Made by a program: the position numbers and the translations under genes. Under the pieces are notes generated by a model. The model had not been told where the DNA came from, did no database searches, and saw nothing but the letters and a program-made list of their open reading frames with translations. Below, piece by piece: positions 27,958-37,182 of a DNA stretch of 64,000 nucleotides (within the stretch, counting starts at the first letter, position 1; each line of letters starts with the position of its first letter). The stretch is from positions 62,001 through 126,000 of the forward strand of contig NZ_FNCB01000003.1 in assembly GCF_900100855.1 (NCBI RefSeq). The letters are read 5' to 3'. The stretch is from Idiomarina zobellii. Lineage in GTDB: Bacteria > Pseudomonadota > Gammaproteobacteria > Enterobacterales > Alteromonadaceae.

Positions 27958-28572
27958 TTATTGGTTGTTGCTGTGAATACTCACGCCGCCATTACGTGGA
28001 TTATAAACGAAAGCGTTGCCCAGTGTCAGATAATCATCACCAGATGGCGCATTCGCTTCATTTTTTATGGTGTTCGCCAAATAGTAAACACACATATCAT
28101 TGCCCGTTGTGGAGTCCTGCGTCACATAAGTGAAGTAACGCGTTTCTTCCAGATTAGCAAAGTCTTCTGACACTGTCGGTGCGCCCTGCAATATCGATTG
28201 CATGATGCTTGCACAGTCAGCTGCCTGAATATTTTCATCGTGCGCAGCGTTATTATCGCCACTCACCGGATAACCCGTATTGCCATCGACATACAGCAAT
28301 ACCTGGTCCATAGACACTTCAGCGCCAGCGCCGGTAGACGCAGCTCCTTTAGGACGTCCACTCAGCTCCCACTCACCACGAACGATACCAACGGCACTAG
28401 CAAAGCCCCCGGCAACGCCTTCAAGCGCGGCATCTTCGGCATCAGAAGAAACGTCAGTGAATCGCGGAATAGCCGCCGCAGCCAATAGGCCGAGAATCAC
28501 TACCACGATTATCAGCTCAATAATGGTGAAGCCCTGTTGTTTCTTCTGTCTGTTGCGCATGTTCCCACTCAT
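27958..28572 (-). CDS. mshB: MshB, MshA-like prepilin
   Basis: This 204-residue prepilin starts at ATG 28572 after a clear AGAGGC ribosome-binding site. It has a 14-residue leader (ending KKQQG) and the mature start FTIIELIIVVVILGLLAAAAIP, with Glu at +5. The block RFTDVSSDAEDAALEGVAGGFASAVG parallels MshA. Two Cys (DCASIM and DMCVYYL) lie in the C-terminal half. It begins the pilin-gene part of the locus, 45 bases after mshF. Confidence 0.9.
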   Translation of the reverse strand: MSGNMRNRQKKQQGFTIIELIIVVVILGLLAAAAIPRFTDVSSDAEDAALEGVAGGFASAVGIVRGEWELSGRPKGAASTGAGAEVSMDQVLLYVDGNTGYPVSGDNNAAHDENIQAADCASIMQSILQGAPTVSEDFANLEETRYFTYVTQDSTTGNDMCVYYLANTIKNEANAPSGDDYLTLGNAFVYNPRNGGVSIHSNNQ

Positions 28573-28593
28573 AGTTAGCCTCTATAAATCCAT

Positions 28594-28617
28594 TTTATAA
28601 CAAGTTATCAACAATGC
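28594..28617 (-). promoter_or_regulatory. Possible promoter element before mshB
   Basis: The mshF-mshB gap holds TATAAA on the minus strand (28594-28599) within the inverted repeat ATAAC-TT-GTTAT. A matching -35 box is not clear. A separate promoter for the pilin genes before mshB is known in Vibrio cholerae, which makes the position suggestive. Confidence 0.3.
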
Positions 28618-29076
28618 CTACCGGCGTTTTTCTCGCTCTATACGGCCTTGATCTGCATCAAACCAAAACCAGGCTTTATCATTTATTGCATAAAAGCATC
28701 GATTTCCCTCGCGCGTTGCGCTTAGCGCACTAGGGGGTATTTCGCCACCTAACTTACGCCACAAGCCCAAGCAATCATTACCAACCGACGGCCATCCTTT
28801 ATCATTCACCTTAATAAAGCCTGCCGGCGAATCAGCACGTTCAAACAGTGCCACTGTAGCGGGCTTTCCTTGGCGCAACCATTCTGCCCGAACCAAACTG
28901 ACGGCTTCTGAAAATGTCGACAGCGCGACGTCTTTCTCTGTTTCCCGCCAGTGCTGTGGCTCGTCAATAAGCAGCATTCTCACAGCAACCGCTGATAAAA
29001 CCAAGAACACAGCGACGACCAGCACATTTTGCAGTCGCCGTAGACCTTTCCGTTCTTCCACGTCGTTTGCCGTCAT
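28618..29076 (-). CDS. mshF: MshF, MSHA accessory membrane protein
   Basis: The start is ATG 29076, two bases after the mshG stop, giving 152 residues; the open frame further upstream lies inside mshG. The protein has one membrane helix (about 18-36, NVLVVAVFLVLSAVAVRML), no prepilin cleavage site, and a periplasmic part with the pilin-like phrase FSEAVSLVRAEWLRQGKP that recalls MshB. The role is unknown; the gene is a fixed member of MSHA loci between mshG and mshB. Confidence 0.82.
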   Translation of the reverse strand: MTANDVEERKGLRRLQNVLVVAVFLVLSAVAVRMLLIDEPQHWRETEKDVALSTFSEAVSLVRAEWLRQGKPATVALFERADSPAGFIKVNDKGWPSVGNDCLGLWRKLGGEIPPSALSATREGNRCFYAINDKAWFWFDADQGRIEREKRR

Positions 29077-29078
29077 TA

Positions 29079-30320
29079 TTAACGCCCCTGGTAGGCACTC
29101 ATCATGTCCCACATTGGCGTGAAAATACCTAGTGCCAGTATCAGCACCATAACCGCGACAACAGCAATCATCAGCGGCTCAATACGCGCTGTTAGGGTCT
29201 TAAGATCATAGTCGGTTTCACGTTCATAATATTCCGCCACTTCCAATAGCAAGGTGTCTACCCGTCCGGTTTCTTCACCCACTGATATCATCTGCAAAAT
29301 AAGCGGCGTAAACAAGTTTGACTGTTTAGCCACCCGCGACAAATTCTCACCGCGCTCAATACCTCGACGCATTTCAATCACTCGATTTTCCATCCAGGCA
29401 TTATCAACGGCTTCCGCAACCAACGACAGAGCTTGTGTTAGCGGTACGCCCGCTCCCAGCATGACAGAAAAGCTTCGTGCAAAACGTCCGAGCATGGCGC
29501 GGCGTAAAATAGACCCAATAACCGGCACTTTCAGTTTTAACGTGTCCCACATAAGCCGTCCGGGCGGGGTTTCTTTGTAATACCGCAAACCGAAAAAAGC
29601 GCCGACCATAAGCGCCAATAGCAGCGGCCAGTACGAAACAAAAAACTGGGAGGACCCTAGCAGGGCTCGAGTCGCCCAGGGCAGCTCCACATTAAAACGT
29701 TCAAACATAGACGCAAACGTGGGGATAACGAAAATGTTCAATACAAACATTGCCACCACCAAAGCGATAAGCACAAAGCTGGGGTAACGCGTCGCTGCTT
29801 TAATACGCTTACGGGTGTCTTGCTCGTTTTCTAAATAGACCGCTAACTGCTGAAACGACTCTTCCAATTGGCCAGTGTTCTCGCCGACATGGACAATAGC
29901 AATAATAAGCCTTGGGAAAATGCCTTTATGCTTAGCCATGGCTGCTGACAAATTTCGACCGCGCTCGAGCTGTTCATGAATGTCTTTCAGTGCCTTACGC
30001 AAACTCTTATTTTGCGTAGTGTCTCCCAGCCCCTCTATCGCACGAAGCATAGGGATACCCGCCTGCGTCAACGAGTACATTTGTCGGCAAAATATAATCA
30101 GTTCGTCGAGCGACACTTTGGGCTGCAAGGCGTCAGCAACCTTTGCCTTTATGTTGTCCCAGCCCGGAAGCGCCGCGCTCGTTGGCGCACTTCGGTCTAT
30201 GGCTATTGGCGTTAAGCCGCGTTTCATTAACGTATCAGCTGCACTGCGTTCGTCACCGGCTTCCACCGCGCCAGTTTGCAACTGACCTTGTTTGTCGCGG
30301 GCTCGGTAACGAAACTGCAT
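29079..30320 (-). CDS. mshG: MshG, inner-membrane platform protein (PilC/GspF family)
   Basis: This 413-residue polytopic protein has the two-fold T2SS_F architecture: two similar cytoplasmic helical domains (about 70-195 and 275-395), each followed by membrane helices (near 170-200, 220-245 and 375-400). The family blocks FCRQMYSLTQAGIPMLRAIEGL and MISVGEETGRVD are present. It couples the MshE motor to pilin insertion. It overlaps mshE by one base. Confidence 0.93.
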   Translation of the reverse strand: MQFRYRARDKQGQLQTGAVEAGDERSAADTLMKRGLTPIAIDRSAPTSAALPGWDNIKAKVADALQPKVSLDELIIFCRQMYSLTQAGIPMLRAIEGLGDTTQNKSLRKALKDIHEQLERGRNLSAAMAKHKGIFPRLIIAIVHVGENTGQLEESFQQLAVYLENEQDTRKRIKAATRYPSFVLIALVVAMFVLNIFVIPTFASMFERFNVELPWATRALLGSSQFFVSYWPLLLALMVGAFFGLRYYKETPPGRLMWDTLKLKVPVIGSILRRAMLGRFARSFSVMLGAGVPLTQALSLVAEAVDNAWMENRVIEMRRGIERGENLSRVAKQSNLFTPLILQMISVGEETGRVDTLLLEVAEYYERETDYDLKTLTARIEPLMIAVVAVMVLILALGIFTPMWDMMSAYQGR

Positions 30321-32035
30321 TAAATGTTGTCCTCAACACTTTCCGCCAGGAACAAGACTTCCTCGACGGTAGTCACGCCCTGACGCGCGTACTCTAATGC
30401 AACAGACGCCATCGACTGATACCCCGGGTGCTTTTTAGCCGCGTGGGCAAAGGCTCTGGTGTCGTTGTCTCGCAGCGCATCCATCATTTCGCCATTCATC
30501 TCGAGAAGCTCAAACACACCGATACGTCCGTGATAGCCGGTATGATTACAGTTCTGACAACCTACGCCATGCTTAAACTCAAACTTGCTACTGCCTTCCA
30601 ATAAATGTTCTAGCCACTGCTGCTCGGCGTCATCCGGCTGATAGCTTTGCTCACACTTTTCGCAGACTCGACGCACCAAACGCTGTGCTAATATGCCGCG
30701 TAGCGCTGCGGCTACCAGGTAAGACGGAGCTCCCATATCAATTAATCGCATGGCACTGGTTATGGCGTCATTGGTGTGCAACGTCGATAGAACCAAGTGC
30801 CCGGTGATAGAGCCTCGCAGCCCAATTTCTACGGTTTCATGGTCGCGCATCTCACCCACCATGATAATGTCAGGGTCCTGACGCAAGGTGGTTCTTAGCA
30901 CTCGAGCAAAGTCGAGGCCTATCTTGTTGTTCACCTGAACCTGCGAAATACGGGGCAACCGATACTCCACCGGGTCTTCGACCGTAATGACTTTTTTCGC
31001 TTCCGTATTCAGCTCGCTGAGCGCACCATAAAGCGTGGTTGTTTTACCCGAGCCTGTAGGCCCAGTCACCAGCAACATGCCGTGGGGACGCTTAATTAAC
31101 GACCGTACCCGCTTCAAGATATTGTCTGGCATACCGGTTTGCTCCAGCGACAACAATCCCGCGGACTGATCCAACAAACGCATGACGCATGACTCACCAT
31201 ATTGAGTCGGCATGGTCGACACACGCACATCAATATTGTGCTTGCGAATTTTCATGTTGAAGCGACCGTCCTGAGGCAAACGACGTTCGGAAATATCCAG
31301 CCCCGCCATCAGTTTTAACCGCAGCACCAGCGCATTGGCTATATTCGTTTCATCAAGTACGTTTTCCTGCAGCACACCGTCGATGCGCTGACGAATACGC
31401 AGTTTGTTTTCATCGGGTTCTATATGAATATCCGATGCCCGAACCTGAACTGCATCTTCAAAAACAGACTGCAATAGCTTGGCTACGGTTGCTTCTTCAC
31501 CCTCCTCGTCCAGACTCAGTTGGCCCAGTTCAAACTCTGAGGTTTCTTCGTACTCATCCTGCAGCTGGCTGGCAAAGGTTTCTATTTCTTTCGTGCGGCG
31601 GTAGAGGTTATCGAAAGCGGTTAACAGTTCGCCTTCAGGCACAACAGCCAACTCAACCTGCCGCGGTGCCAACAATTGGTTTATAGCATCAATAGACGAT
31701 AAGTCCGCCGGATCACTCATTCCGACTAGGGCTTCACTGTCGTCTGCTTCAATAACTAACGCACGGTGGCGACGAGCCTGCACTTCCGGTAAAAGCTTAA
31801 AAGCCTCTGGGGGAATACGTCGCTCGGTAATACTCAACAACGGCAGTTTTAACTGTTGCGCCAGAAACTCCAACAGTTGCTGCTCGGTAATATAGCCAAG
31901 GTCGATTAGCGTCGCACCGAGCTTACGCCCGGTTTCGCGTTGCTTCTCCAGTGCTGTCTCCAGCTCTTTCTCGCTGATGATTTGCTCATGAACGAGTAAA
32001 TCACCCAACCGCATTTTGAGGCGAGGACGTTTCAT
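30320..32035 (-). CDS. mshE: MshE, c-di-GMP-responsive pilus extension ATPase
   Basis: This 571-residue hexameric GspE/PilB-type ATPase drives MSHA pilus extension. Residues 9-62 form the MshEN c-di-GMP-binding module, two tandem 24-residue motifs 29 residues apart (RLG at 9-11, KLG at 38-40). Walker A is GPTGSGKT at 325-332, Walker B IIMVGEMRD at about 390-398, and a tetra-Cys zinc site (CEKC ... CQNC) follows in the C-terminal third. In the first motif the usual Gly at position 10 is Gln18; in the second it is Gly47. It overlaps mshN by four bases. Confidence 0.95.
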   Translation of the reverse strand: MKRPRLKMRLGDLLVHEQIISEKELETALEKQRETGRKLGATLIDLGYITEQQLLEFLAQQLKLPLLSITERRIPPEAFKLLPEVQARRHRALVIEADDSEALVGMSDPADLSSIDAINQLLAPRQVELAVVPEGELLTAFDNLYRRTKEIETFASQLQDEYEETSEFELGQLSLDEEGEEATVAKLLQSVFEDAVQVRASDIHIEPDENKLRIRQRIDGVLQENVLDETNIANALVLRLKLMAGLDISERRLPQDGRFNMKIRKHNIDVRVSTMPTQYGESCVMRLLDQSAGLLSLEQTGMPDNILKRVRSLIKRPHGMLLVTGPTGSGKTTTLYGALSELNTEAKKVITVEDPVEYRLPRISQVQVNNKIGLDFARVLRTTLRQDPDIIMVGEMRDHETVEIGLRGSITGHLVLSTLHTNDAITSAMRLIDMGAPSYLVAAALRGILAQRLVRRVCEKCEQSYQPDDAEQQWLEHLLEGSSKFEFKHGVGCQNCNHTGYHGRIGVFELLEMNGEMMDALRDNDTRAFAHAAKKHPGYQSMASVALEYARQGVTTVEEVLFLAESVEDNI

Positions 32036-33042
32036 GGCTTACCTGCTGAATTTGCTTGTGCTGACAACGCAGCTATTTTTTGTTCGATAAATTGCCGGGT
32101 CGGCTCATGAGTCACGCGTTGAAGCGCCTGCTGGTAAGTACTTAAAGCGGCGTTACTCCCCTGTTGCTCTTGTGCGAGCGCCTTACCAACATACCAACGG
32201 CCTTCAGTGGGCTGCGCTTCTATCAGCCGTGTATAGGCTGTTTCTGCCACTTCATAATTACCTGTGTCTTGCGCCAACAAAGCAATTTTTTGCGAGTAGC
32301 CTGGCTTTTTATCCGCGCTAGGCCAGCTCTTTAACAAGACGTTTAGCGCCGCACCAGGTCTTGCTTCACGCTCCAAAATACGCGCACTCAGCATCCTAAA
32401 ATCGGTATCTGTTCTGTCGCGCTGAAAACCGACTTCCAACGTTGCCAACGCATCAGTCACCTTATTACGACCGTATTGTAAAGCCGCCAATTGCTTACGC
32501 ACTCGCTTATTGTCCGGTGTTACCGATAACGCTTGGCGCCAGTACTCTTCAGCTTGAGTCAAACGCCCTTGCTGCTGGGCCTTTTCTGCCTTTTCAATGT
32601 TTTGTTGTGCGATCTCTTCAGGCGTTAACTCAACAGACTTCTTTACGAAGACGCCGTCACTATCCTTGCTAATTTTTTCCGACTCTTTCTCTATTTTCGC
32701 TTCTGCTAATTGCTTGGTTTGCTTAGGCGCAGGCTTTTTAACCTCATTCGCTTTATCCACCGAGCTGGTTTCATCTGGCTGGTTTTGCGATTGCACCGAC
32801 TTCTGTTGAGCCGCTTCAGGCTGAGGCGATTGCCCCCCTTCATAAACCGTCATTGTCTGGTTGTCGTTCGCTGGCCACAATAAGACCCCGAACGATATGC
32901 CCACAATAGCGAGTACAAGTATGACCCAAGGCAACTTCGATTTTGGCTCCGAGCGTTCAACAGCACTGCCGCCTGCGTCACGGTCGAATGGCTCCTGCCC
33001 GCGCTTATCGAGGTCTTTCAGGACTTTATTAATTAAACTCAT
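32032..33042 (-). CDS. mshN: MshN, TPR-containing MSHA biogenesis protein
   Basis: The 336-residue protein has a short cytoplasmic N-terminus (MSLINKVLKDLDKRG, family-typical), one membrane helix (about 38-57), a low-complexity charged linker rich in Lys, Gln and Glu (about 65-150), and four or more tetratricopeptide-type repeats (about 155-325). It probably acts as a periplasmic scaffold for pilus assembly. Neighbouring mshM and mshE overlap it by four bases on each side. Confidence 0.9.
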   Translation of the reverse strand: MSLINKVLKDLDKRGQEPFDRDAGGSAVERSEPKSKLPWVILVLAIVGISFGVLLWPANDNQTMTVYEGGQSPQPEAAQQKSVQSQNQPDETSSVDKANEVKKPAPKQTKQLAEAKIEKESEKISKDSDGVFVKKSVELTPEEIAQQNIEKAEKAQQQGRLTQAEEYWRQALSVTPDNKRVRKQLAALQYGRNKVTDALATLEVGFQRDRTDTDFRMLSARILEREARPGAALNVLLKSWPSADKKPGYSQKIALLAQDTGNYEVAETAYTRLIEAQPTEGRWYVGKALAQEQQGSNAALSTYQQALQRVTHEPTRQFIEQKIAALSAQANSAGKP

Positions 33043-33950
33043 AGCCCACCCTCAGTAATTTGCCAGTAGCCCATGACCGCGATTAACAAACAAATTGCCG
33101 CAATACCAATACTTAAAGGCAGCCAGCGCCCGGACTCTAGACGAGTGTCTTCCGTGTCTTTCACAGCGAACCTAAGGTCACGACTTGTCAATTTATGACG
33201 CCCCTCGCCGTAGGCCAGTAGCATCATTTTATGGCACAACATATTCACTAACCGTGGCACTCCGCGGCTACACCGATGAATGTGTTTAATTAAGTTCCAG
33301 TTAAAAATTGGCGTACCTTTGTAGCCCGCAACCTGCATGCGGTGCGCAATATAGTCCGCTGTTTCATCCGCGTTCATCGCCGTTAGCTTATGGGAAAAGC
33401 TGATACGTTGACGCAGTTGCCGAAAAGCTTTTTGAGATAAGCGTTCGTCGAGTTCCGGCTGACCTAATAAAACAATATGTACCAGTTTCCGGCGCTCTGT
33501 TTCTAAGTTCGACAATAGCCTTAATGCTTCGAGGCTTTCTTCCGGCAGTGCCTGCGCTTCGTCGATAATGATAACCACTGACTGGTCACTTTTGCTGATA
33601 TCCAATAACCGCTGCTGTAATGCTCTGGCTAACTGCTGCTGATTACCGAGCTTGTCGGTCTCTACATCGAGCTCTTGTGCAATTGCCAACCTAAGCTCGG
33701 CAGGGTCAAGGTACGAGTCCGGAACATAAGCGGCTTTGAAGAAGTCCGGCATTTCATTAAGCAAGCGCCGACACAATAAGGTTTTTCCGGTGCCCACTTC
33801 GCCGGTGATTTTTATAAACCCTTCACCGGTTTTGAGCGCAGTTAAAACCACCTCAAAAGCCTCATGGTGACTTTTGAGATCGTAATAGAACTGCGTGTTC
33901 GGCGTTATAGTAAAAGGCAGTTCACGTAAGCCGTAGTGGTAAAGGTACAT
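33039..33950 (-). CDS. mshM: MshM, ExeA-like AAA ATPase
   Basis: This 303-residue protein starts MYLYHYGLRELPFTITPN, the ExeA/MshM hallmark. Walker A is GEVGTGKT at 50-57, Walker B VVIIIDEAQALP near 127-138, and an R-finger region follows. One membrane helix is near the C-terminus (about 278-297) and only a few residues would face the periplasm. ExeA-type proteins help place the secretin in the cell envelope, so a role in MshL assembly is likely. It is 5 bases after mshL. Confidence 0.92.
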   Translation of the reverse strand: MYLYHYGLRELPFTITPNTQFYYDLKSHHEAFEVVLTALKTGEGFIKITGEVGTGKTLLCRRLLNEMPDFFKAAYVPDSYLDPAELRLAIAQELDVETDKLGNQQQLARALQQRLLDISKSDQSVVIIIDEAQALPEESLEALRLLSNLETERRKLVHIVLLGQPELDERLSQKAFRQLRQRISFSHKLTAMNADETADYIAHRMQVAGYKGTPIFNWNLIKHIHRCSRGVPRLVNMLCHKMMLLAYGEGRHKLTSRDLRFAVKDTEDTRLESGRWLPLSIGIAAICLLIAVMGYWQITEGGL

Positions 33951-33955
33951 ACTCG

Positions 33956-35626
33956 CTATTGCTCAATATCCGGGAACCATTCATTCAACAGTTCTCGGGA
34001 ACGTTTTAGCTCATCACGCCAAGTGTCAACGCCAACAACAGTCGGTTTCAATAGAATAACCAACTCCTTTTTCTCCTGACGATTACGACGATTCGTGAAA
34101 AGCTCACCCAACAGCGGAATATCGCCCAGAAGCGGCACTTTACCCACCTCTTCCGAGTTCACGGTTTGCATTAATCCGCCCAGTACAACAATTTCGCCAT
34201 TACGCGCCTTAACGATAGTATCCGACTCGCGAATATTGCTGCGCGCCAGCGGCAATACGAGTTCTCCGTCTGTTAAAGTAATGACCTTTTGCTGCTCTTC
34301 TGTTTCAACAACCGATGGATGCACATGCAAAATAACTTCACCGTCATCACTAATTTGCGGGGTGACATCTAACGAGATCCCTGAAAAGAACGGTGTTAAG
34401 TCGACATTGGAGTTGGACACAGCGGCACCGGTTCCACCAGCAAGATTCGTGGTGGAATCTACGTTGGTTACGTAGTACTCGTCTTCACCAATTTTAATAA
34501 CCGCTTTTTGGTTGTTCGATGCACTTACACGGGGGTTAGACAGTACTTGTACAGTTCCCTGAGTTTGCAGCATTTCTATCATGCCGTTAAAGCCGTTCGC
34601 TTCGTCACTGTAGCTAAGACCAAACAAACCGCCTATAGCTGCCGACGTTGCATTACTTGGAGTAACACCATTAAATTCAACGTCAAAACCTGCATTCCCT
34701 GAAGCCAAATCACTCCAGTTAATGCCCTGCTGATAACCGTCATTAAGGGTCACTTCAATAATGCGAGCTTCCAATATCACCTGGCGTTGTAAGCGGCTTT
34801 CAAGGGTTTCAATAAAGTCACCCACCGCTCGTAATTTATCCGGCGACGCCGTAACACTGACGATGCCCGCCTGCGGTGATAAAACAACATTGCCACCACC
34901 AATAATACCCTCTATCACTTCTTTCAAGTCACCCCATAAGTCTGTTTCAGACTGGGTATTAATACTGGAGCCGTTGCCCTGCAACTGTTGGTTCGTTCTG
35001 TTGTACTGGCCACTGTCATTGCCAGTAAAGGGTGTTCCTGTTGAGTTGTACGCACTGGAGTTATTATTACTGCCACCCAGACGATTATTGTCACGCTCTT
35101 CGCTCACGCCGCCGCCTGAAATTTCGGTCTGCGACATACCAAAGCGTTTTAGCGATAAGTAATCAAGAGAGAATGTTTTGGTTCGCACACCCGCCGGGTA
35201 CACCTGAATAGTTCGTCCCTGACGGCGAATTTCAAAGCCGTAAATATCCTGAACGGCGCTCAGCGTTTCATTCAGTGTTACGTCTTTTAAGCTCAAAGAA
35301 ATGCTGCCGGAAACGTCGGGGTGCACCAGCATGTTATAAGGCGTGTCAGCCGCTAGCCCATAAAAGAACTGTTTTGCGTCAATGCCTTCCGCCTGCAGTA
35401 CAAAGCGGTCTTCTTCTAAAAGCTCAATACCCTGCTGCTCTTGTGCGCTAACGTCCTGACGCAAGTAATCACTGACAGCTGCAGGCATACCTCCGGATTG
35501 TTCAGGCGCAGCTTCATTCGTTGCATTGTCGGGGGTCATTGCTTCTTTTTCTTTATTCGGAGTATAACCTGGTTGATACGCACACCCCGTTAAGGCGACA
35601 CTCATCACCAGTAATAGTATTCTCAT
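33956..35626 (-). CDS. mshL: MshL, outer-membrane secretin lipoprotein
   Basis: MshL is the outer-membrane channel through which the pilus emerges. The 556-residue protein has a lipoprotein signal with lipobox LTGC (Cys15), an STN/N0-like domain at about 75-130, a Ser/Asn/Gly-rich linker at about 160-220, an N1-type domain, and the secretin domain from about 280 to 540 with VPLLGDIPLLGELFTNRR. The gene overlaps mshK by four bases. The linker is unusually rich in Asn, Ser and Gly and is probably flexible. Confidence 0.95.
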   Translation of the reverse strand: MRILLLVMSVALTGCAYQPGYTPNKEKEAMTPDNATNEAAPEQSGGMPAAVSDYLRQDVSAQEQQGIELLEEDRFVLQAEGIDAKQFFYGLAADTPYNMLVHPDVSGSISLSLKDVTLNETLSAVQDIYGFEIRRQGRTIQVYPAGVRTKTFSLDYLSLKRFGMSQTEISGGGVSEERDNNRLGGSNNNSSAYNSTGTPFTGNDSGQYNRTNQQLQGNGSSINTQSETDLWGDLKEVIEGIIGGGNVVLSPQAGIVSVTASPDKLRAVGDFIETLESRLQRQVILEARIIEVTLNDGYQQGINWSDLASGNAGFDVEFNGVTPSNATSAAIGGLFGLSYSDEANGFNGMIEMLQTQGTVQVLSNPRVSASNNQKAVIKIGEDEYYVTNVDSTTNLAGGTGAAVSNSNVDLTPFFSGISLDVTPQISDDGEVILHVHPSVVETEEQQKVITLTDGELVLPLARSNIRESDTIVKARNGEIVVLGGLMQTVNSEEVGKVPLLGDIPLLGELFTNRRNRQEKKELVILLKPTVVGVDTWRDELKRSRELLNEWFPDIEQ

Positions 35627-35958
35627 TGTTCAGCTCCCGACTTCAATTCCGTTAGCGGCTGAAAAACACTTAAAGTAATACGCTCACCACTTCGGTTTAA
35701 ATACACTTTATTCGGTAAAATTTCTGACACCGTAAAACCACCCACTCTATCGCCTTCTTTTACGCGTTTATCATTTATTAACGCCAGCTTCTTCAAGTCC
35801 GAGTAAATTATCTGCGACAGCTGAATATCAGCAGCTTCAGCCGATGACACAGGCGTTACCGCATCCACAGGCGGTCGTGTTGGATCGTTCTGCTGAGCAA
35901 ACGCACTAGCAGTTGCGCCCACGGTCAAGGTCAAAATAACGCATAACCATCTAACCAC
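35623..35958 (-). CDS. mshK: MshK, PilP-like alignment protein
   Basis: The 111-residue protein begins at GTG 35958 (8 bases inside mshJ) with a signal peptide (about 1-21, ending SAFAQQ) and then the DPTRPP motif typical of PilP/GspC-type proteins. The C-terminal homology region is DRVGGFTVSEILPNKVYLNRSGERITL. It would bind MshL and the MshJ/MshI complex in the periplasm. Confidence 0.88.
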   Translation of the reverse strand: MVRWLCVILTLTVGATASAFAQQNDPTRPPVDAVTPVSSAEAADIQLSQIIYSDLKKLALINDKRVKEGDRVGGFTVSEILPNKVYLNRSGERITLSVFQPLTELKSGAEQ

Positions 35959-36583
35959 TGATAAACTCCTTATCAGTACTGAGCAAATGCCATTCCAGAG
36001 TCACTTGCCCCTGCGGATAACTTTGCACCTGATAATCAAAGTGCGCCCAAATGACATTGGGATGCTTACTTTGCAGCTCTTTGACAAACGCCAGGGTTTC
36101 AAAGTAAGTACCTGCGAACGTCGCTTCAACGGCGTGCTCATATAAAGCAATGCTGCCCGTTTCAAAGACTTTACGCGGCTCTTTGGCTGTTAAAGTCTGC
36201 ATTTTCAGAGATTTTGAAGTATTTAAAACCGTATTTAAAAACGCCTTTCTCTGTGCAACTTCTTGCAATGCTTCGCTACGCTCAATGGACTGCTGTGCGT
36301 TATTAGCAGACGTTTGGAGCTGCTTTATTTCCTGGCGCAAAGGTTCGTTAATATCTTTATCGAACTCCGCTTTCAGCTCTTCTACAGCGGTACTGACCTG
36401 TTCAATTTGTTGAGTTAAACGCTGATTTTCAGTGTTCAGCGTCGATGCCTTCTCTAAGTCAGGCATAATCACATAACTGAGCATTGGCAGCACAATAATC
36501 AGAACCGCCGCAATAGCTATCATCACCCGCTGCCGCGCCGGAAGTGCTCCAAAATTATCTTCAAACTGCTGCCAACGACTCAT
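35951..36583 (-). CDS. mshJ: MshJ, PilO-like inner-membrane alignment protein
   Basis: The 210-residue protein has a short cytoplasmic tail, one membrane helix (about 21-41), a coiled coil (about 48-110) and a periplasmic ferredoxin-like domain. This is the PilO topology. It overlaps mshI2 and mshK by four and eight bases. With MshI2 it should form the PilN/PilO-type heterodimer. Confidence 0.88.
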   Translation of the reverse strand: MSRWQQFEDNFGALPARQRVMIAIAAVLIIVLPMLSYVIMPDLEKASTLNTENQRLTQQIEQVSTAVEELKAEFDKDINEPLRQEIKQLQTSANNAQQSIERSEALQEVAQRKAFLNTVLNTSKSLKMQTLTAKEPRKVFETGSIALYEHAVEATFAGTYFETLAFVKELQSKHPNVIWAHFDYQVQSYPQGQVTLEWHLLSTDKEFISG

Positions 36584-37182
36584 TCTTCTGAAGTTTCCTC
36601 AAGTCTTTCTGTGCGTAACTGAAAAGACTGATAGCCTTCTTCACTACGTGACAGTTCAACGACCGCAAAACGTTTACTGGCCAATAGCTCAGACTGTTCA
36701 AATTTATCCATCCACAACACTAACTTTTCTGTGTCGGTTGCGTAACCTTGCAAGTAAATCTTTTCGCCATTAAGTCCGAAGTTTTCCAGCCAAATACCCT
36801 GCGGAGTGATTTCTGACAACTCTCTCAATAAAGAAGCCACCGCAGACGAAGCCGACGTTTCAAAGTCACTAATACTTTGTCGAAACGTTCTTGCGTCTTG
36901 AATATAGGTTTGTAATTCCGTTTTCTTAGCAACCAAATCGGGGCTTTGTTTACGGTTACTTAAACGGTCTCGCAACGACGTTAATTGGTTATTGGCGGTG
37001 TTTAACTGCTCGGTCAGCCTTTCATTCTTAGCTTGAGCCTGGCTTTGTTGCCACCCCGCAATAGTCACTAAAGCAAGAATCACTACCGCAATAACCACTA
37101 AACCCACGGTTAACTTACCCAGGGTTAGGCGCTGATTAACAGGGACTAAGTCGCCACGATATAAGTTAACGCTTTGCTTCAT
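36580..37182 (-). CDS. MshI2, PilN-like inner-membrane protein
   Basis: This 200-residue protein starts MKQSVNLYRGDLVPVNQRLT, the cytoplasmic PilN-type motif that binds the PilM-like partner. It then has one membrane helix (about 24-44), a coiled coil (about 50-90) and a periplasmic Fimbrial_PilN domain (PQGIWLENFGLNGEKIYLQG). In some genomes it is named mshI2 or mshI. It overlaps its neighbours by four bases on each side. Confidence 0.85.
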   Translation of the reverse strand: MKQSVNLYRGDLVPVNQRLTLGKLTVGLVVIAVVILALVTIAGWQQSQAQAKNERLTEQLNTANNQLTSLRDRLSNRKQSPDLVAKKTELQTYIQDARTFRQSISDFETSASSAVASLLRELSEITPQGIWLENFGLNGEKIYLQGYATDTEKLVLWMDKFEQSELLASKRFAVVELSRSEEGYQSFQLRTERLEETSEE

